A DNA stretch of 64,000 bases. Source: JBBIQS01 sp037442205 (lineage in GTDB: Bacteria; Myxococcota; Myxococcia; Myxococcales; UBA5297). The position numbers were made by a program, and so were the translations under genes. Positions 12,614 to 25,024 of the stretch are shown here, one piece after another (the stretch's first letter is position 1; the number at the start of each line of letters is the position of its first letter). Below the pieces are notes generated by a model, which saw only the letters and a program-made list of their open reading frames with translations, was not told where the DNA came from and did not search any database. The stretch spans positions 62,001-126,000 of the forward strand of contig JBBIQS010000005.1 of assembly GCA_037442205.1 (NCBI GenBank). Direction: 5' to 3'.

Positions 12614-13936
12614 ATGAGTCCGATCCTGCTGGCGGCTTCGGCCTTCCTCTTCGCGCTGCTCCACGCTTTGGCGGCGGCGGCCGAGTGGGCGCTGCTCTCC
12701 GCATCGGTCGAGGCGGTCAAGGGTTCGGGGGCCTCGCCGCGAGCGCTGGAGTCCTTCACCTCGCTCAAGTCCCGCCCCGAGGCGACCTTCGCCGCGGTGC
12801 GGGCCGCGCTGGTGTTCTCGCTCAGTTTGAGCGCCACCCTGGGTGCCGCCGCCGGCGCGCTCTGGCTCGGTCCCTGGAGCAGCGCCCATGCTCCGCACCT
12901 GGGCTCGCTGGTCGGGCTGATCGCCGGCGGCCTGCTCACCGCGGCCATCGCCACCGCCTTCGACGTGGCGGCCCGGGCGCTGGCCGACGCCAACCCTCCG
13001 CGGGCCGCGGCCCGGGCGGCGGCGCCGGTGCTGCTGCTGTCCCGGCTGCTCCAGCTGCCGCTGTCGCTGGCCGCTCGCACCATCGACTTGCTCGTGCGCC
13101 CGTGGGGTGGCCGGGCGAGCTTCGGACCGCCGCGGCCGGCGCTGGAGGACCTGCAACGGCTGCTGGTGGAGGAGGCGGGGCGCGAGGGCATCGACCCGCA
13201 GGGGCCGGGGTTGATCAAGAACATCTTCGCGATGAGCGAGCGCACCGCCCGCGACGTGATGATCCCGCGGGCCCGGGTGCTGAGCCTCGAGCTGTCGACC
13301 CCGCCGCGGGAGATCCTCGAGACCCTGGCCGAGCACGGCCACTCGCGCATGCCGGTCTACCAGGGCGACATCGATCACGTGGTAGGGGTCCTCCACGCCC
13401 GTGACCTGGCGTCGATGCTGGCCAACCCCGAGCTGATCGTGGTCCACGACCTGCTGCGGCCGGCGCACTTCATCCCCTGGAGCAAGCCGGTGGGAGAGCT
13501 GCTGCGGGAGATGCAGCGGCTCAAGATCCACATGGCGCTGGTGGTGGACGAGTACGGCGGGGTGGTGGGGCTGGTGACGCTGGAGGATGTGCTGGAGGTG
13601 ATCGTCGGGGAGATCGGAGACGAATTCGACCAGGAGGTGACCGACATCGATCCGGCCTCCGACGGCTCCTTCCTGGTGCTGGCGAGCGTCCCACTGGAGA
13701 CCTTCCGCCAGACCTTCCCGATCGAGCTGCCCGAGGGCGACTTCGAGACTCTCGCCGGCTTCCTCAACCACCTGGCCGGCTGCATCCCGGAGGTCGGCGA
13801 CAAGTTCTTCTACGGCGGGCTGCAGTTCACGGTGCAGGACCGCGCTCCGCGGCAGGTCCGCCGGGTGCGGGTGCAGCGGCTGGCGTCGACGCCGTCCGGC
13901 GACCGCCCCAAGCGGCGCGAGCTCTCGGGCCGCTGA
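12614..13936 (+). CDS. CorC/HlyC-type membrane protein with CNNM and CBS domains
   Basis: This inner-membrane protein belongs to the CNNM/CorC family linked to magnesium or other divalent cation transport. The N-terminal membrane domain (about 1-150) has hydrophobic segments starting ILLAASAFLFALLHAL. Two CBS domains follow: ARDVMIPRARVLSLE to about residue 290, and HMALVVDEYGGVVGLVTLED near 310-335. A CorC_HlyC domain ends the protein, and 441 residues is normal. I chose ATG at 12614 because the membrane domain begins there; the frame is open 19 codons further upstream without support. It is divergent from the starch operon and convergent with pilR. The transported ion cannot be read from sequence. 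Confidence 0.88.
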   Translation: MSPILLAASAFLFALLHALAAAAEWALLSASVEAVKGSGASPRALESFTSLKSRPEATFAAVRAALVFSLSLSATLGAAAGALWLGPWSSAHAPHLGSLVGLIAGGLLTAAIATAFDVAARALADANPPRAAARAAAPVLLLSRLLQLPLSLAARTIDLLVRPWGGRASFGPPRPALEDLQRLLVEEAGREGIDPQGPGLIKNIFAMSERTARDVMIPRARVLSLELSTPPREILETLAEHGHSRMPVYQGDIDHVVGVLHARDLASMLANPELIVVHDLLRPAHFIPWSKPVGELLREMQRLKIHMALVVDEYGGVVGLVTLEDVLEVIVGEIGDEFDQEVTDIDPASDGSFLVLASVPLETFRQTFPIELPEGDFETLAGFLNHLAGCIPEVGDKFFYGGLQFTVQDRAPRQVRRVRVQRLASTPSGDRPKRRELSGR

Positions 13937-13961
13937 TCCGCTGGCTCCGCGCAGTCCGGGC

Positions 13962-15389
<1,428 letters not shown>

Positions 15390-15435
15390 GGCGCGCTTTG
15401 CCTCCAGACTGTTGCTGCTCGATCTCCGAGAAGAG

Positions 15436-17100
15436 CTAGGCGCCCGCGGCCTGGGCCTGGGCCTGCACCGGCAGCCGCAGGCAGAAGGTGCTGCCGCGCC
15501 CGATCTCGCTGTGCACCGTCACCTGCCCTCGGTGCGCCTGCACGATGGCATGCACGATGGCCAATCCCAACCCGGTTCCCATCTCCTTGGTCGTGTAGAA
15601 GGGGTCGAAGATGTGGGGCAGGTCCTCGGGGAGGATTCCGCTGCCCTGGTCGACCACCGACAGCTCCGCCTCGGCACCCTTCAGCGCCCCGAGCACCGCC
15701 ACCTCGCCGCCCTGGGGCATGGCGTCGGCGGCATTGGCCAGCAGGTTCCACAGCACCTGGCCCAGCTGGCCGGCGTCCCCCAGCACCGGCAGCTCGACCT
15801 CCAGCGCCGTCCTGACCCGCACCGCGGACCGGGTCGGGTCGTTGGCGAACAGCTCCAAGGTCGAGCTCACCACCTGGCGTAGGTCGATCGGCTCCAGCTG
15901 CGCCGGGGCCGGACGGGCGAACTGCAGGAACTCGCCGATCAGCCCGTTGAGCCGGTCGGCCTCGCGCAGCACGATGCTCATCAGCCGGCGCTCGTCCTCG
16001 TCGAAGACCTTGCTCTGGGCCAGCATCTGGATCGAGCCAGTCATCGAGGCCAGTGGGTTGCGCAGCTCGTGGGCCAGGCCGGCGGCCATGGTCCCCACCC
16101 CCGCCAGCCGCTCCGAGCGCAGCACCGCCTCCTCCATGGCGCGGATGGCGGTGAGATCCTGGAAGGCGAGCACGTGGCCGTGCTTCTGCCCCTGCCGGTC
16201 GAGCAGCGGCGAGGCGGTGAACCCCAGCCGCCGGGGCTCGCCGCTCACCCGGTGCTCCAGCTCGAAGCGCTCCAGCGGACCCCCGGAGCCCAGTCGCTCG
16301 GCCAGATCGGGAAGCAGCTGCGCCAGCGGCCGCCTGAGCACCAAGCTGAAGGAGGCTCCGGTCAGCTGCTCGGCAGCCCGGTTGAGGAAGGTCACCCGCC
16401 CGAAGCGGTCGGTGGTGACGATGCCGCTGGGGATCGAGCGCACGATGCTCTCGTGCAGCAGCTCCAGCGCCAGATACTCCGACTCGCGCACCGTCAGCCG
16501 AGCCCGCGCCGAGCGCAGCTGCTCGGCCAGATAGCTGGCCAGGGCCGCGGTGAGGAAGATCGCCGCCACGTTGGCCGAGGCGAAGAAGGCCAGCTTGGGC
16601 GCCGGCATGGCGGCGACCGCCGGAGCCCCAGAGGACGCTGGCAGCAGCCCGCCGTTGAGGGTCAGCGCCACTCCCACCAGCGCCACGCTGCTCAGCGCCG
16701 CCGAGACCACCGCCCCGCGCCGGTAGAGCAGCACCGCCGCGCTGACCACGGTCAGCGGGAACATGAAGACCACCACGCTCTCGGCTCCGCCGGTCATGTA
16801 GACCAGCGCCGCGGCGATGATCACGTCGCCGACGATCTGCGCCCAGGCTAGCGGCCGGTGCAGGTCGGTCGAGGCGCGCAGCAAGAACAGGTAGATCAGC
16901 GAGGCGACGTAGGTGGCCAGGATGACCCCGTAGAGCACCTGCTCCTTGGGGTCGAGTTCCCGGGCCTCCTGGCGCAGCAGCGACACCGTCGATGCCGCCA
17001 GCAGCAGCGTCACCAGCACGATCCGCAGCAGCGTCAGCCAGACCAGGCGGCGGTAGAGCCCGCCGCCCGAGTGCCGCTCAATATCCTCCGCCGTGTCCAT
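15436..17100 (-). CDS. pilS: PilS, sensor histidine kinase of type IV pili
   Basis: This membrane sensor kinase would phosphorylate PilR. The N-terminal third contains about six hydrophobic segments (for example LTLLRIVLVTLLLAASTVSL). A PAS-like domain follows around residues 215-330 (SGIVTTDRFGRVTFLNRAAE). The H-box AHELRNPLASM has its His near residue 346, and a HATPase domain has the N, G1 and G2 boxes (NLLANAADAM, DQGSGI, GTGLGLAIVH). The 554-residue length is normal for PilS. ATG at 17100 is used. It lies 39 bases after pilC and 46 before pilR, forming the signalling end of the pil cluster. In other bacteria PilS senses pilin level in the membrane; here that is inferred from family. Confidence 0.92.
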   Translation of the reverse strand: MDTAEDIERHSGGGLYRRLVWLTLLRIVLVTLLLAASTVSLLRQEARELDPKEQVLYGVILATYVASLIYLFLLRASTDLHRPLAWAQIVGDVIIAAALVYMTGGAESVVVFMFPLTVVSAAVLLYRRGAVVSAALSSVALVGVALTLNGGLLPASSGAPAVAAMPAPKLAFFASANVAAIFLTAALASYLAEQLRSARARLTVRESEYLALELLHESIVRSIPSGIVTTDRFGRVTFLNRAAEQLTGASFSLVLRRPLAQLLPDLAERLGSGGPLERFELEHRVSGEPRRLGFTASPLLDRQGQKHGHVLAFQDLTAIRAMEEAVLRSERLAGVGTMAAGLAHELRNPLASMTGSIQMLAQSKVFDEDERRLMSIVLREADRLNGLIGEFLQFARPAPAQLEPIDLRQVVSSTLELFANDPTRSAVRVRTALEVELPVLGDAGQLGQVLWNLLANAADAMPQGGEVAVLGALKGAEAELSVVDQGSGILPEDLPHIFDPFYTTKEMGTGLGLAIVHAIVQAHRGQVTVHSEIGRGSTFCLRLPVQAQAQAAGA

Positions 17101-17139
17101 GACCTCGCGGCGCCTCTCGCGGCCGCTGGGAGAGACCGA

Positions 17140-18402
17140 CTACTTGATGGAGCCAGCGATGCTGAAGATCGGCAGGTACATGCCGATCAAGAAGCCGCCT
17201 ACCACGCCGCCCAGGAAGACCATCATGATCGGCTCGATCATCGAAGTCAGTGCCGCCACCGCCGCGTCGACCTCGTCGTCATAGAAGTCGGCGATCTTGC
17301 TGAGCATCTGGTCCATGGCGCCAGTAGCCTCGCCGACTCCGATCATTTGGACCACCATCGGCGGAAATACCCCGGTTTCCATCAGCGGCGCGGCGATGGT
17401 CTTTCCCTCGCTGATCTTGGTGCGGGTGTAGTAGATGGCGGCCTCGACAGTGCGATTGCCGGCGGTCTTGGCCACTACGTCGAGAGCATCGAGAATCGGC
17501 ACGCCCGAGCTGATCATGGTCCCGAGGGTACGGGTGAACCGCGCGACCGCCGTCTTGCGGACCACCGGCCCGAAAACCGGCGTCTTGAGGACGAACTTGT
17601 CCCACATGATCCGACCCTTCGGCCAGGCCAGGAAGGAGCGAAAGGCGACCACCACCGCGATGATGCCAACGACCAGGTGGACGATGTAGTGCTGCAGCCA
17701 GGTCGAAAGGTCGATGATGAACTGGGTCGGCGCCGGCATCGCTCCGCCGAAGTCCTTGAACATCTTCTCGAAGGTAGGGGTCACTTTGAGGAGCAGGACG
17801 GCGGTGACGCCGATGGCGATGACCAAAACGATGATCGGATAGGTCAGCGCGCTCTTGACCTTGCCCTTGAGCTTCTCGTTCTTCTCGATGAAGACCGACA
17901 GCCGGTTGAGGATGGTGTCGAGGATACCGCCCACTTCGCCGGCGGCCACCAGTTGGACGTAGAGCTCGTTGAAGACCTTGGGGTGCTCTTTGAGCGCATC
18001 GGCGAAGGTCGAACCGCCCTCGACTTTGCCTTTGACCGCCAGCAGCACGGTCTTCATCGACGGATTGTCGGACTGGCCGGCCAGCAATTCGAGGCACTGC
18101 ACCAGCGGCAGGCCGGCGTCGATCATGGTGGCGAAGGTGCGGGTGAAGACCACCAGATCCTTGGGCTGCACGCCGCCGCCAAGACCTGGAATCGACGGCA
18201 GCTTGAGTTCCAGCGGCTTCTTCTTCACCTTGGTCGGCGAGTAGCCCAGGGACCTCAGCCGAGCGTTGACCGCCTCCGAGTCGGAGGCCTCCATCTCGCC
18301 CTTCTTGACCTCGCCGCTCTTAGTCTTGGCCTCCCATTGCCAGACGATGGCCTTGGTCTTGGCGGGTGCCGCGCGGGTGGCAGTGGCTGGTGCTGGCGAC
18401 AT
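17140..18402 (-). CDS. pilC: PilC, type IV pilus inner-membrane platform protein
   Basis: This polytopic membrane protein of the GspF family forms the platform on which PilB and PilT drive pilus extension and retraction. An Ala/Lys-rich start leads into a cytoplasmic domain (WQWEAKTKSGEVKKGEMEA). Two GspF repeats follow, with FTRTFATMIDAGLPLVQCL near 105-125 and FTRTLGTMISSGVPILDAL near 310, and each is followed by transmembrane helices. The C-terminus is hydrophobic (MMVFLGGVVGGFLIGMYLPIF). GGAGGT stands 4 bases before ATG at 18402. A 190-base gap separates it from pilT, with no clear terminator seen, so an extra promoter there is possible. At 420 residues it has the normal length. Confidence 0.95.
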   Translation of the reverse strand: MSPAPATATRAAPAKTKAIVWQWEAKTKSGEVKKGEMEASDSEAVNARLRSLGYSPTKVKKKPLELKLPSIPGLGGGVQPKDLVVFTRTFATMIDAGLPLVQCLELLAGQSDNPSMKTVLLAVKGKVEGGSTFADALKEHPKVFNELYVQLVAAGEVGGILDTILNRLSVFIEKNEKLKGKVKSALTYPIIVLVIAIGVTAVLLLKVTPTFEKMFKDFGGAMPAPTQFIIDLSTWLQHYIVHLVVGIIAVVVAFRSFLAWPKGRIMWDKFVLKTPVFGPVVRKTAVARFTRTLGTMISSGVPILDALDVVAKTAGNRTVEAAIYYTRTKISEGKTIAAPLMETGVFPPMVVQMIGVGEATGAMDQMLSKIADFYDDEVDAAVAALTSMIEPIMMVFLGGVVGGFLIGMYLPIFSIAGSIK

Positions 18403-18592
18403 GCGACCTCCGTCAGGTCATTGGGCGCGCCGGGCGCAGACGCGCTCCCCGGGGAGAGCCCGTCTCGTACATCCTAGCAGATAAGGCAAGTTCCCGGCCG
18501 CTCCCCCCGCGCGAGGGCCCGGAGCGCGGCAGTCGCTGGCCGTGGGACGGCCCACCGGCGACCGGTCGGCCGAGCCTCCTCCGGCTGAGCGT

Positions 18593-19702
18593 CTAGCGCG
18601 GCCCGGCCCCTGCGCCGGCCGGCCGCCCGGGTGCAGTCGCCGCGCCGCCGAGCATGTTGCGCAGTTCCTCCGGATCGCTGGAGCGGCCGAAGGCCTCCTC
18701 CACCGAGATCAGCCGCTTCTGCACCAGCGCCACCAGGCCCTGGTTGAAGGTCTGCATCCCGAACTTCTGCTGGCCGACCTGCATCTGCGAGTAGATCTGG
18801 TGGACCTTGTCCTCGCGGATCAGGTTCCGGATGGCGGGGTTGGGGATCATGATCTCCAGGCACAGCACCCGGCCCGGAGCCCCGTTCTTGGCCAGCAGCG
18901 CCTGGGTCATCACGCCCTCCATGACGAAGGAGAGCTGGGCGCGCACCTGCGGCTGCTGGTAGGGCGGGAAGACGTCGAGGATGCGGTTGATGGTCTGCAC
19001 GCAGCTGTTGGTGTGCAGGGTGGCGAAGGCCAGGTGGCCGGTCTCGGAGATCACCAACGCCGCCTCGATGGTCTCCAGGTCTCGCATCTCGCCGATCAGG
19101 ACCACGTCCGGGTCCTGCCGCAGGATATACTTGAGCGCGTACTTGAACGACCGGGTGTCGGCGCCCACTTCGCGCTGGTTGACCAGGCAGTTCTTGTGCG
19201 GGTGCAGGTACTCGATCGGATCCTCGATCGTCATGATGTGCTCATGGCGGTCGGTGTTGATCTTGTCGATGATCGAGGCCAGGGTGGTCGACTTGCCCGA
19301 GCCGGTGGGGCCGGTCACCAGGATCAGCCCGCGCGGCTTCTTCGACAGCTCGCTGACCACCGCCGGCAGGCCCAGCTCCTGGAAGGTGAGGATCTTGAAG
19401 GGAATGGTGCGGAATGCGCCGCCCACCGCCCCGCGCTGCATGAACACGTTGGCGCGGAAGCGGGACAGCCCCTTGACGCCGAAGGAGAGGTCGAGCTCGT
19501 TCTCCTCCTCGAACTTGTGCTTCTGGGCGTCGGTGAGGATCGAGTAGCACAGCTGCTTGGTCTCCACCGGGGTCAGCGGAGCGGTCTTCAGCGGCACCAG
19601 CTTGCCGTCGATGCGCAGCTGCGGGGGCGAGCCGGTGGTGATGTGCAGGTCGCTGGCGCCCTTCTCGACCATCGCCTTGAGGAGCTGGTGCAGGTTGGCC
19701 AC
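18593..19702 (-). CDS. pilT: PilT, type IV pilus retraction ATPase
   Basis: This hexameric ATPase powers pilus retraction and hence twitching (S-type) motility. Features in order are an N-terminal PAS-like region (GASDLHITTGSPP), Walker A GPTGSGKSTT (about 130), an Asp box, a Walker B-like region, the His box ATLHTNSC, and AIRNLIRE. The last of these is the motif that distinguishes PilT from PilB. The start is GTG at 19702 (VANLHQLLKAM), with AAGGGA about 7 bases upstream; the frame is open much further upstream but without family similarity. A Pro/Gly/Ala-rich tail ends the protein. It sits 62 bases after pilB. Confidence is very high. Confidence 0.96.
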   Translation of the reverse strand: MANLHQLLKAMVEKGASDLHITTGSPPQLRIDGKLVPLKTAPLTPVETKQLCYSILTDAQKHKFEEENELDLSFGVKGLSRFRANVFMQRGAVGGAFRTIPFKILTFQELGLPAVVSELSKKPRGLILVTGPTGSGKSTTLASIIDKINTDRHEHIMTIEDPIEYLHPHKNCLVNQREVGADTRSFKYALKYILRQDPDVVLIGEMRDLETIEAALVISETGHLAFATLHTNSCVQTINRILDVFPPYQQPQVRAQLSFVMEGVMTQALLAKNGAPGRVLCLEIMIPNPAIRNLIREDKVHQIYSQMQVGQQKFGMQTFNQGLVALVQKRLISVEEAFGRSSDPEELRNMLGGAATAPGRPAGAGAGPR

Positions 19703-19764
19703 GTCGGATCCCTTCGGTGAAATCCCTCGCCCGCCAACGCGGGGAGGTGAAACGAGCCAGGTTG

Positions 19765-21468
<1,704 letters not shown>

Positions 21469-21505
21469 TCTTTACCTCAGCGATAGGGGGCAGCGCAGGG
21501 CTCAG

Positions 21506-21535
21506 ACTCTATTCGGGCGCCAGCGAACAGGTCAA
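21506..21535 (-). promoter_or_regulatory. Sigma-70-type promoter of the pil operon
   Basis: On the minus strand TTGACC (21535-21530) is followed after 18 bases by TAGAGT (21511-21506). The predicted start of transcription is near 21499, giving pilB a leader of about 31 bases that contains its Shine-Dalgarno. This is a vegetative-type promoter, unlike the sigma-54 promoters of pilA genes. The assignment is by eye. Confidence 0.5.
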
Positions 21536-21616
21536 GGAGACGGCCCCGTTTCCGGCCTTGCCGCCGTGCGCAAAATCGCCTTGGGCGGCGGGCAAGTGCG
21601 CGCCCCAGTCAGCCGG

Positions 21617-21646
21617 TTGACAGCGTCGAGGGGCGGGCAGTATCGA
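21617..21646 (+). promoter_or_regulatory. Consensus-like promoter almost abutting the methyltransferase start
   Basis: TTGACA (perfect -35, 21617-21622) is followed after 18 bases by TATCGA (21641-21646), 10 bases before ATG at 21657. Transcription would begin about 4 bases before the start codon, and no Shine-Dalgarno is visible. A leaderless or near-leaderless mRNA is inferred. Confidence 0.5.
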
Positions 21647-21656
21647 ACGCCGCGCA

Positions 21657-23408
21657 ATGTCCCTCGCCACGGCCCCCTACGCGCCGGATCCCGAGCTGCG
21701 CCGCCGCTTCGGCCGCTACTACACCCCGCCGGCGCTGGTGGGGGCGGCCCATCGGCTGCTGGCGCAAGCGCTGGAAGAGGCTGGCCATTCCGTGGCGGGC
21801 AGCGCCCTGGTCGATCCCGCCTGCGGCCCGGGTGCCTTCCTCGATCGGCCGGAAGCCGCCCGCTACCGCCGCCGGCTGGGGCTCGACCTGGATCTTGAGG
21901 CGCTGCGCTCCGCCGAAAGCAGGCTGCCGGGCGCCAAGCTGATCGAGGGCAATGCGTACGGCGAAGGTCTCTCGCAGCTGGCATCCGAGCTGGCGGGCGA
22001 AGGGCCGATCGCGGTGATCGGCAACCCGCCGTATGCCGGGGACTCGCAGCTGCTCAAGAGCGGCCGCTACCAGGACGTCCGCGACCGGCTGCTGCCCTTC
22101 GCCCGCGGGGTGCCCAAGGGCAACAGCATCCGCGACGACTACGTCCTGTTCTTCGGAGTGGCAGATCAGCTGTTGGAGGCCGGGGGCGGCGGCGGGGCCA
22201 TCGCCTTCGTCACCAGCGCCAGCTTCGTCGGCAACTTCCTCTACGCGCCGATGCGTCGCTGGCTGCTGTCGCGCTATCGACTACACGCGCTGATCGAGCT
22301 GGGCGACCGGCTCTTCGAGGGGACGAGGGTGACCACCGCACTGTCGGTGTGGGTCCGCCGCGAGGGAGGCCGGCGCGGAGAGCGCTTCGGCCATCTGCGC
22401 CTGGCGGGGACGCCGGAGCAGCGGCTGGCCAGCCTGGCGCACCCGCTCCCGCTGGCGCCCAGCGTTCCCCACGGCGACGCGCTGCTGCTCAATGCTCCGG
22501 GCGCCGGGGAGCGGAAGGACCTCGCCGCAATGCGGGCGGCGGGCGATCGGCCCTCGGAGATCTTCGCGGTCAGCTTTCCCGGGCTCAAGACCCGCTATGA
22601 CGAGCTGCTGGCGGCGCCGACCCGCGAGGCGCTCGAGCGGCGGATGCGCGGCTTCTTCGCCAGCAAGTCCGCCGAGGAGGCGCTGCAACGCCTCGGCCTG
22701 CCGGAATCGACCAAGGGCAAGCTCGAGGCCGCCCTGGCTGCACGCGAAGGCATCGAATTCCGGCCCGAGGCGCTGCGGCTATTCGCGCGCTACGCCGGAG
22801 TGCCCCACCGCTTCAAGGTCCCCGCGGAGGCGATGGGCTTTGCCTACCTCGAGCCGGCCCTCATTCCCCGCGGGGACCATCGCTTCCGCGGCCGCTACGA
22901 CCCGCACCAGGCGGGCCCCAAGCTGGTCTTCAACGTCCGCGAGCTGCCGCTGTCCAGCGCGGTGGTAGAAGGCGACGCCTGCGTCCATGCCTATCGCCAC
23001 TCCCGATTTGCGCCGCTGTGGGCCCCGGAAGAGGTCGTGCGGTCGGGGCTGGGCGCCGCGCGCAAGGCCGACCTGAAGCGGCTCGTCCTCAACCTCTCGG
23101 CGCCTTGGGAGGAGGCCGCCAGCCTCTTCGAGCGCCCGGAAGACCTGCTCCACTACCTGTGCGCCATCCTCAACTCGCGCGCGGTGCAGGAGCGCTTCGC
23201 CCCCTGGGCCGGCGAGAGCGAGGAGGCGCCGGTCCCCCGCCCCGGGCCGGAAATCCACTCGGCCGTCGTGGCGATCGCCGCGGCGGCGCGCGCGACCCCA
23301 GCCGGCGGCGCCCTCCCTCCTGAGATTGAAGAGGCGATCGAGCAGCTCTACTTCGACCGAGCCGCGGGGGCGGCGGGGCGTTCGTCCCGCGTGTTGTGCG
23401 CGTGGTAA
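21657..23408 (+). CDS. Orphan adenine-specific DNA methyltransferase (Eco57I/type ISP-like)
   Basis: This is a probable N6-adenine DNA methyltransferase. Motif X-like RRRFGRYYTPPALV is followed by SAM-binding motif I LVDPACGPGAF (about 43-53) and catalytic motif IV NPPY (about 123). A motif VIII-like region (AIAFVTSASFVGNFLY) comes next. The C-terminal half (about 250-583) probably recognises DNA and resembles the specificity half of Eco57I or type ISP enzymes. No nuclease or helicase domain is recognisable, and no restriction gene flanks it, so it may be a solitary epigenetic methylase or an M/S remnant. It is divergent from pilB. The frame runs over the upstream part of the ThyX-like region, whose real start lies 50 bases past its stop. 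Confidence 0.78.
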   Translation: MSLATAPYAPDPELRRRFGRYYTPPALVGAAHRLLAQALEEAGHSVAGSALVDPACGPGAFLDRPEAARYRRRLGLDLDLEALRSAESRLPGAKLIEGNAYGEGLSQLASELAGEGPIAVIGNPPYAGDSQLLKSGRYQDVRDRLLPFARGVPKGNSIRDDYVLFFGVADQLLEAGGGGGAIAFVTSASFVGNFLYAPMRRWLLSRYRLHALIELGDRLFEGTRVTTALSVWVRREGGRRGERFGHLRLAGTPEQRLASLAHPLPLAPSVPHGDALLLNAPGAGERKDLAAMRAAGDRPSEIFAVSFPGLKTRYDELLAAPTREALERRMRGFFASKSAEEALQRLGLPESTKGKLEAALAAREGIEFRPEALRLFARYAGVPHRFKVPAEAMGFAYLEPALIPRGDHRFRGRYDPHQAGPKLVFNVRELPLSSAVVEGDACVHAYRHSRFAPLWAPEEVVRSGLGAARKADLKRLVLNLSAPWEEAASLFERPEDLLHYLCAILNSRAVQERFAPWAGESEEAPVPRPGPEIHSAVVAIAAAARATPAGGALPPEIEEAIEQLYFDRAAGAAGRSSRVLCAW

Positions 23409-23458
23409 GGGATGACGGCAACAGCGATGCCCGGGCGCGCTCGGGCGAGGTCGGCTCA

Positions 23459-25024
23459 ATGACGCAATCGCGGGAAACACCTCGGGTCCGCCTGGTCAAC
23501 GCCTTCGCCCATCCGCTCGACAACGCGGTGGCCACCGCGCGCACCTGCTACAGCCCGCGCATCGTCACCGCCGAGGAGGTCGCCAGGGACGAGAAGTCGC
23601 GCTCGGTGCGCGACCGCATCGCCCGCGAGACCTACCAGGCCGGCCACCACACCACCCTGCAGCACGCCCACTTCCAATTCACCCTCGAGAACGTCTCCCG
23701 CCAGCTCGCCTGGTCCTTTCTGCACGCGCACCCCTTCTACAACAGCGAGCAGGTGAGCCAGCGCTACGTGGAGGTGAGCCCGGGGAACCTCCTGATTCCC
23801 AGGCTGAATCCGGACGACGAGGCGATCTTCCGCGGCTGCGCCGACGGGATGATGGCCAGCTACCACCGGCTGATCGAGCTGCTGATGGAGCCGGCGGAGC
23901 GCGAGTACTTCCGAGTGTTCCCGGCGCGGTCCAAGGAGAAGGACCGCTGGCGGCCGACGCTGAAGAAGAAGGCCCAGGAGATCGCCCGCTACGTGCTGCC
24001 GGTGGCAACCTTCACGCACCTCTACCACACCATCAACGGCCTGACCCTGCACCGCTACCACCGGCTGTGCCGGCAATACGACGTGCCGGCCGAGGCCTCG
24101 GCGGTGGTCGAGGCGATGGTCTCCGAGGTGAACCGGCTCGACCCGCTCTTCCTGCGCGAGATGGAGGACCCGCTCCCGCTGGAGCAGACGCTGGAGCACC
24201 AGCTGCTGACGAGCCTCGAGGTCCGGCCCGGCGGCAGCGACGCGCGCGCCTTCCGCGCCGAGTTCGACGCCTCGCTCGGCGATCGTCGCGCCAAGCTCGT
24301 CGACTACAGCGTCCATGGCGAGGAGGGGCTGGCCCAGGCGGTGCGCTCGGTCCTCGGGCTGCCGCGGGCGCGGCTCTCCGATGATGACGCCATCGCCGCC
24401 CTGCTCGCCCCGGAGCGCAACGCCTACCTCGGCCAGGCGCTCGCGCTCACCACCCTCTCGCCGCTCGGCCGGGCGATGAGCCACCCGCATTACACCTTCC
24501 GCAAGAAGCTCTCTCACACCGCCGACTCGCAGGATCAGCGCCACCGCATGGTCCCCGCCTCGCGCCCGGTGCTGACGGCCCAGTACGTCGGCGGCGAGCC
24601 CGACTTCATCGTCCCGGACCTGATCCAGCGCTGCCCCGGGGCAGCCCAGCTCTACCGCGAGCAGATGGCGCGGACCTTCGCCGACATCGATCGGCTGCTG
24701 TCGGCCGGAGCCTCTCCCGAGAGCGCGCTCTACCTGCTGCCCAACGCCTTTCCCATCCGTTTCGAGGAGTCGGGCGACCTGCTCCACCTGCAGCGCAAGT
24801 GGACCACCCGCCTCTGCTACACCGCTCAAGAGGAGATCTGGCGGGCCTCCAAGGAAGAGGTCGAGCAAGTGCGGCAGGTCCATCCGCGCATCGGCGCGAG
24901 CCTCATGCCGCCCTGCCAGCTGCGCGACCGCGCCGGACTGCGCCCGTTCTGCCCCGAAGGGCCGCGCTTCTGCGGCGTGCCGGTGTGGCGGCTGCGGCTC
25001 GAGGAATTCGCTCGCGTGCTTTGA
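23459..25024 (+). CDS. Double-length ThyX-like (FAD-dependent thymidylate synthase family) protein
   Basis: The protein appears to hold two ThyX-like halves in one 521-residue chain; normal ThyX is about 220-250 residues and acts as a tetramer. The first half has ARETYQAGHHTTLQHAHF and, near residue 95, NSEQVSQRYV. That resembles the ThyX substrate-binding end, but the preceding RHR is replaced (WSFLHAHPF). The second half has GRAMSHPHYTFRKKLSHTAD and RHRMVPASRP (about 360), which keeps RHR but with altered spacing to Ser-Arg. Each half therefore retains a different part of the ThyX motif. Whether it still methylates dUMP or has another flavin reaction cannot be told. ATG at 23459 is preferred because GAGG lies 9 bases upstream. 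Confidence 0.72.
   Translation: MTQSRETPRVRLVNAFAHPLDNAVATARTCYSPRIVTAEEVARDEKSRSVRDRIARETYQAGHHTTLQHAHFQFTLENVSRQLAWSFLHAHPFYNSEQVSQRYVEVSPGNLLIPRLNPDDEAIFRGCADGMMASYHRLIELLMEPAEREYFRVFPARSKEKDRWRPTLKKKAQEIARYVLPVATFTHLYHTINGLTLHRYHRLCRQYDVPAEASAVVEAMVSEVNRLDPLFLREMEDPLPLEQTLEHQLLTSLEVRPGGSDARAFRAEFDASLGDRRAKLVDYSVHGEEGLAQAVRSVLGLPRARLSDDDAIAALLAPERNAYLGQALALTTLSPLGRAMSHPHYTFRKKLSHTADSQDQRHRMVPASRPVLTAQYVGGEPDFIVPDLIQRCPGAAQLYREQMARTFADIDRLLSAGASPESALYLLPNAFPIRFEESGDLLHLQRKWTTRLCYTAQEEIWRASKEEVEQVRQVHPRIGASLMPPCQLRDRAGLRPFCPEGPRFCGVPVWRLRLEEFARVL

Noticed and set aside
18403..18592. A terminator or sigma-54 promoter between pilT and pilC
   Set aside because: Several GC-rich inverted stretches occur, but none is followed by a T-run, and no -24/-12 pair with correct spacing was found by eye.
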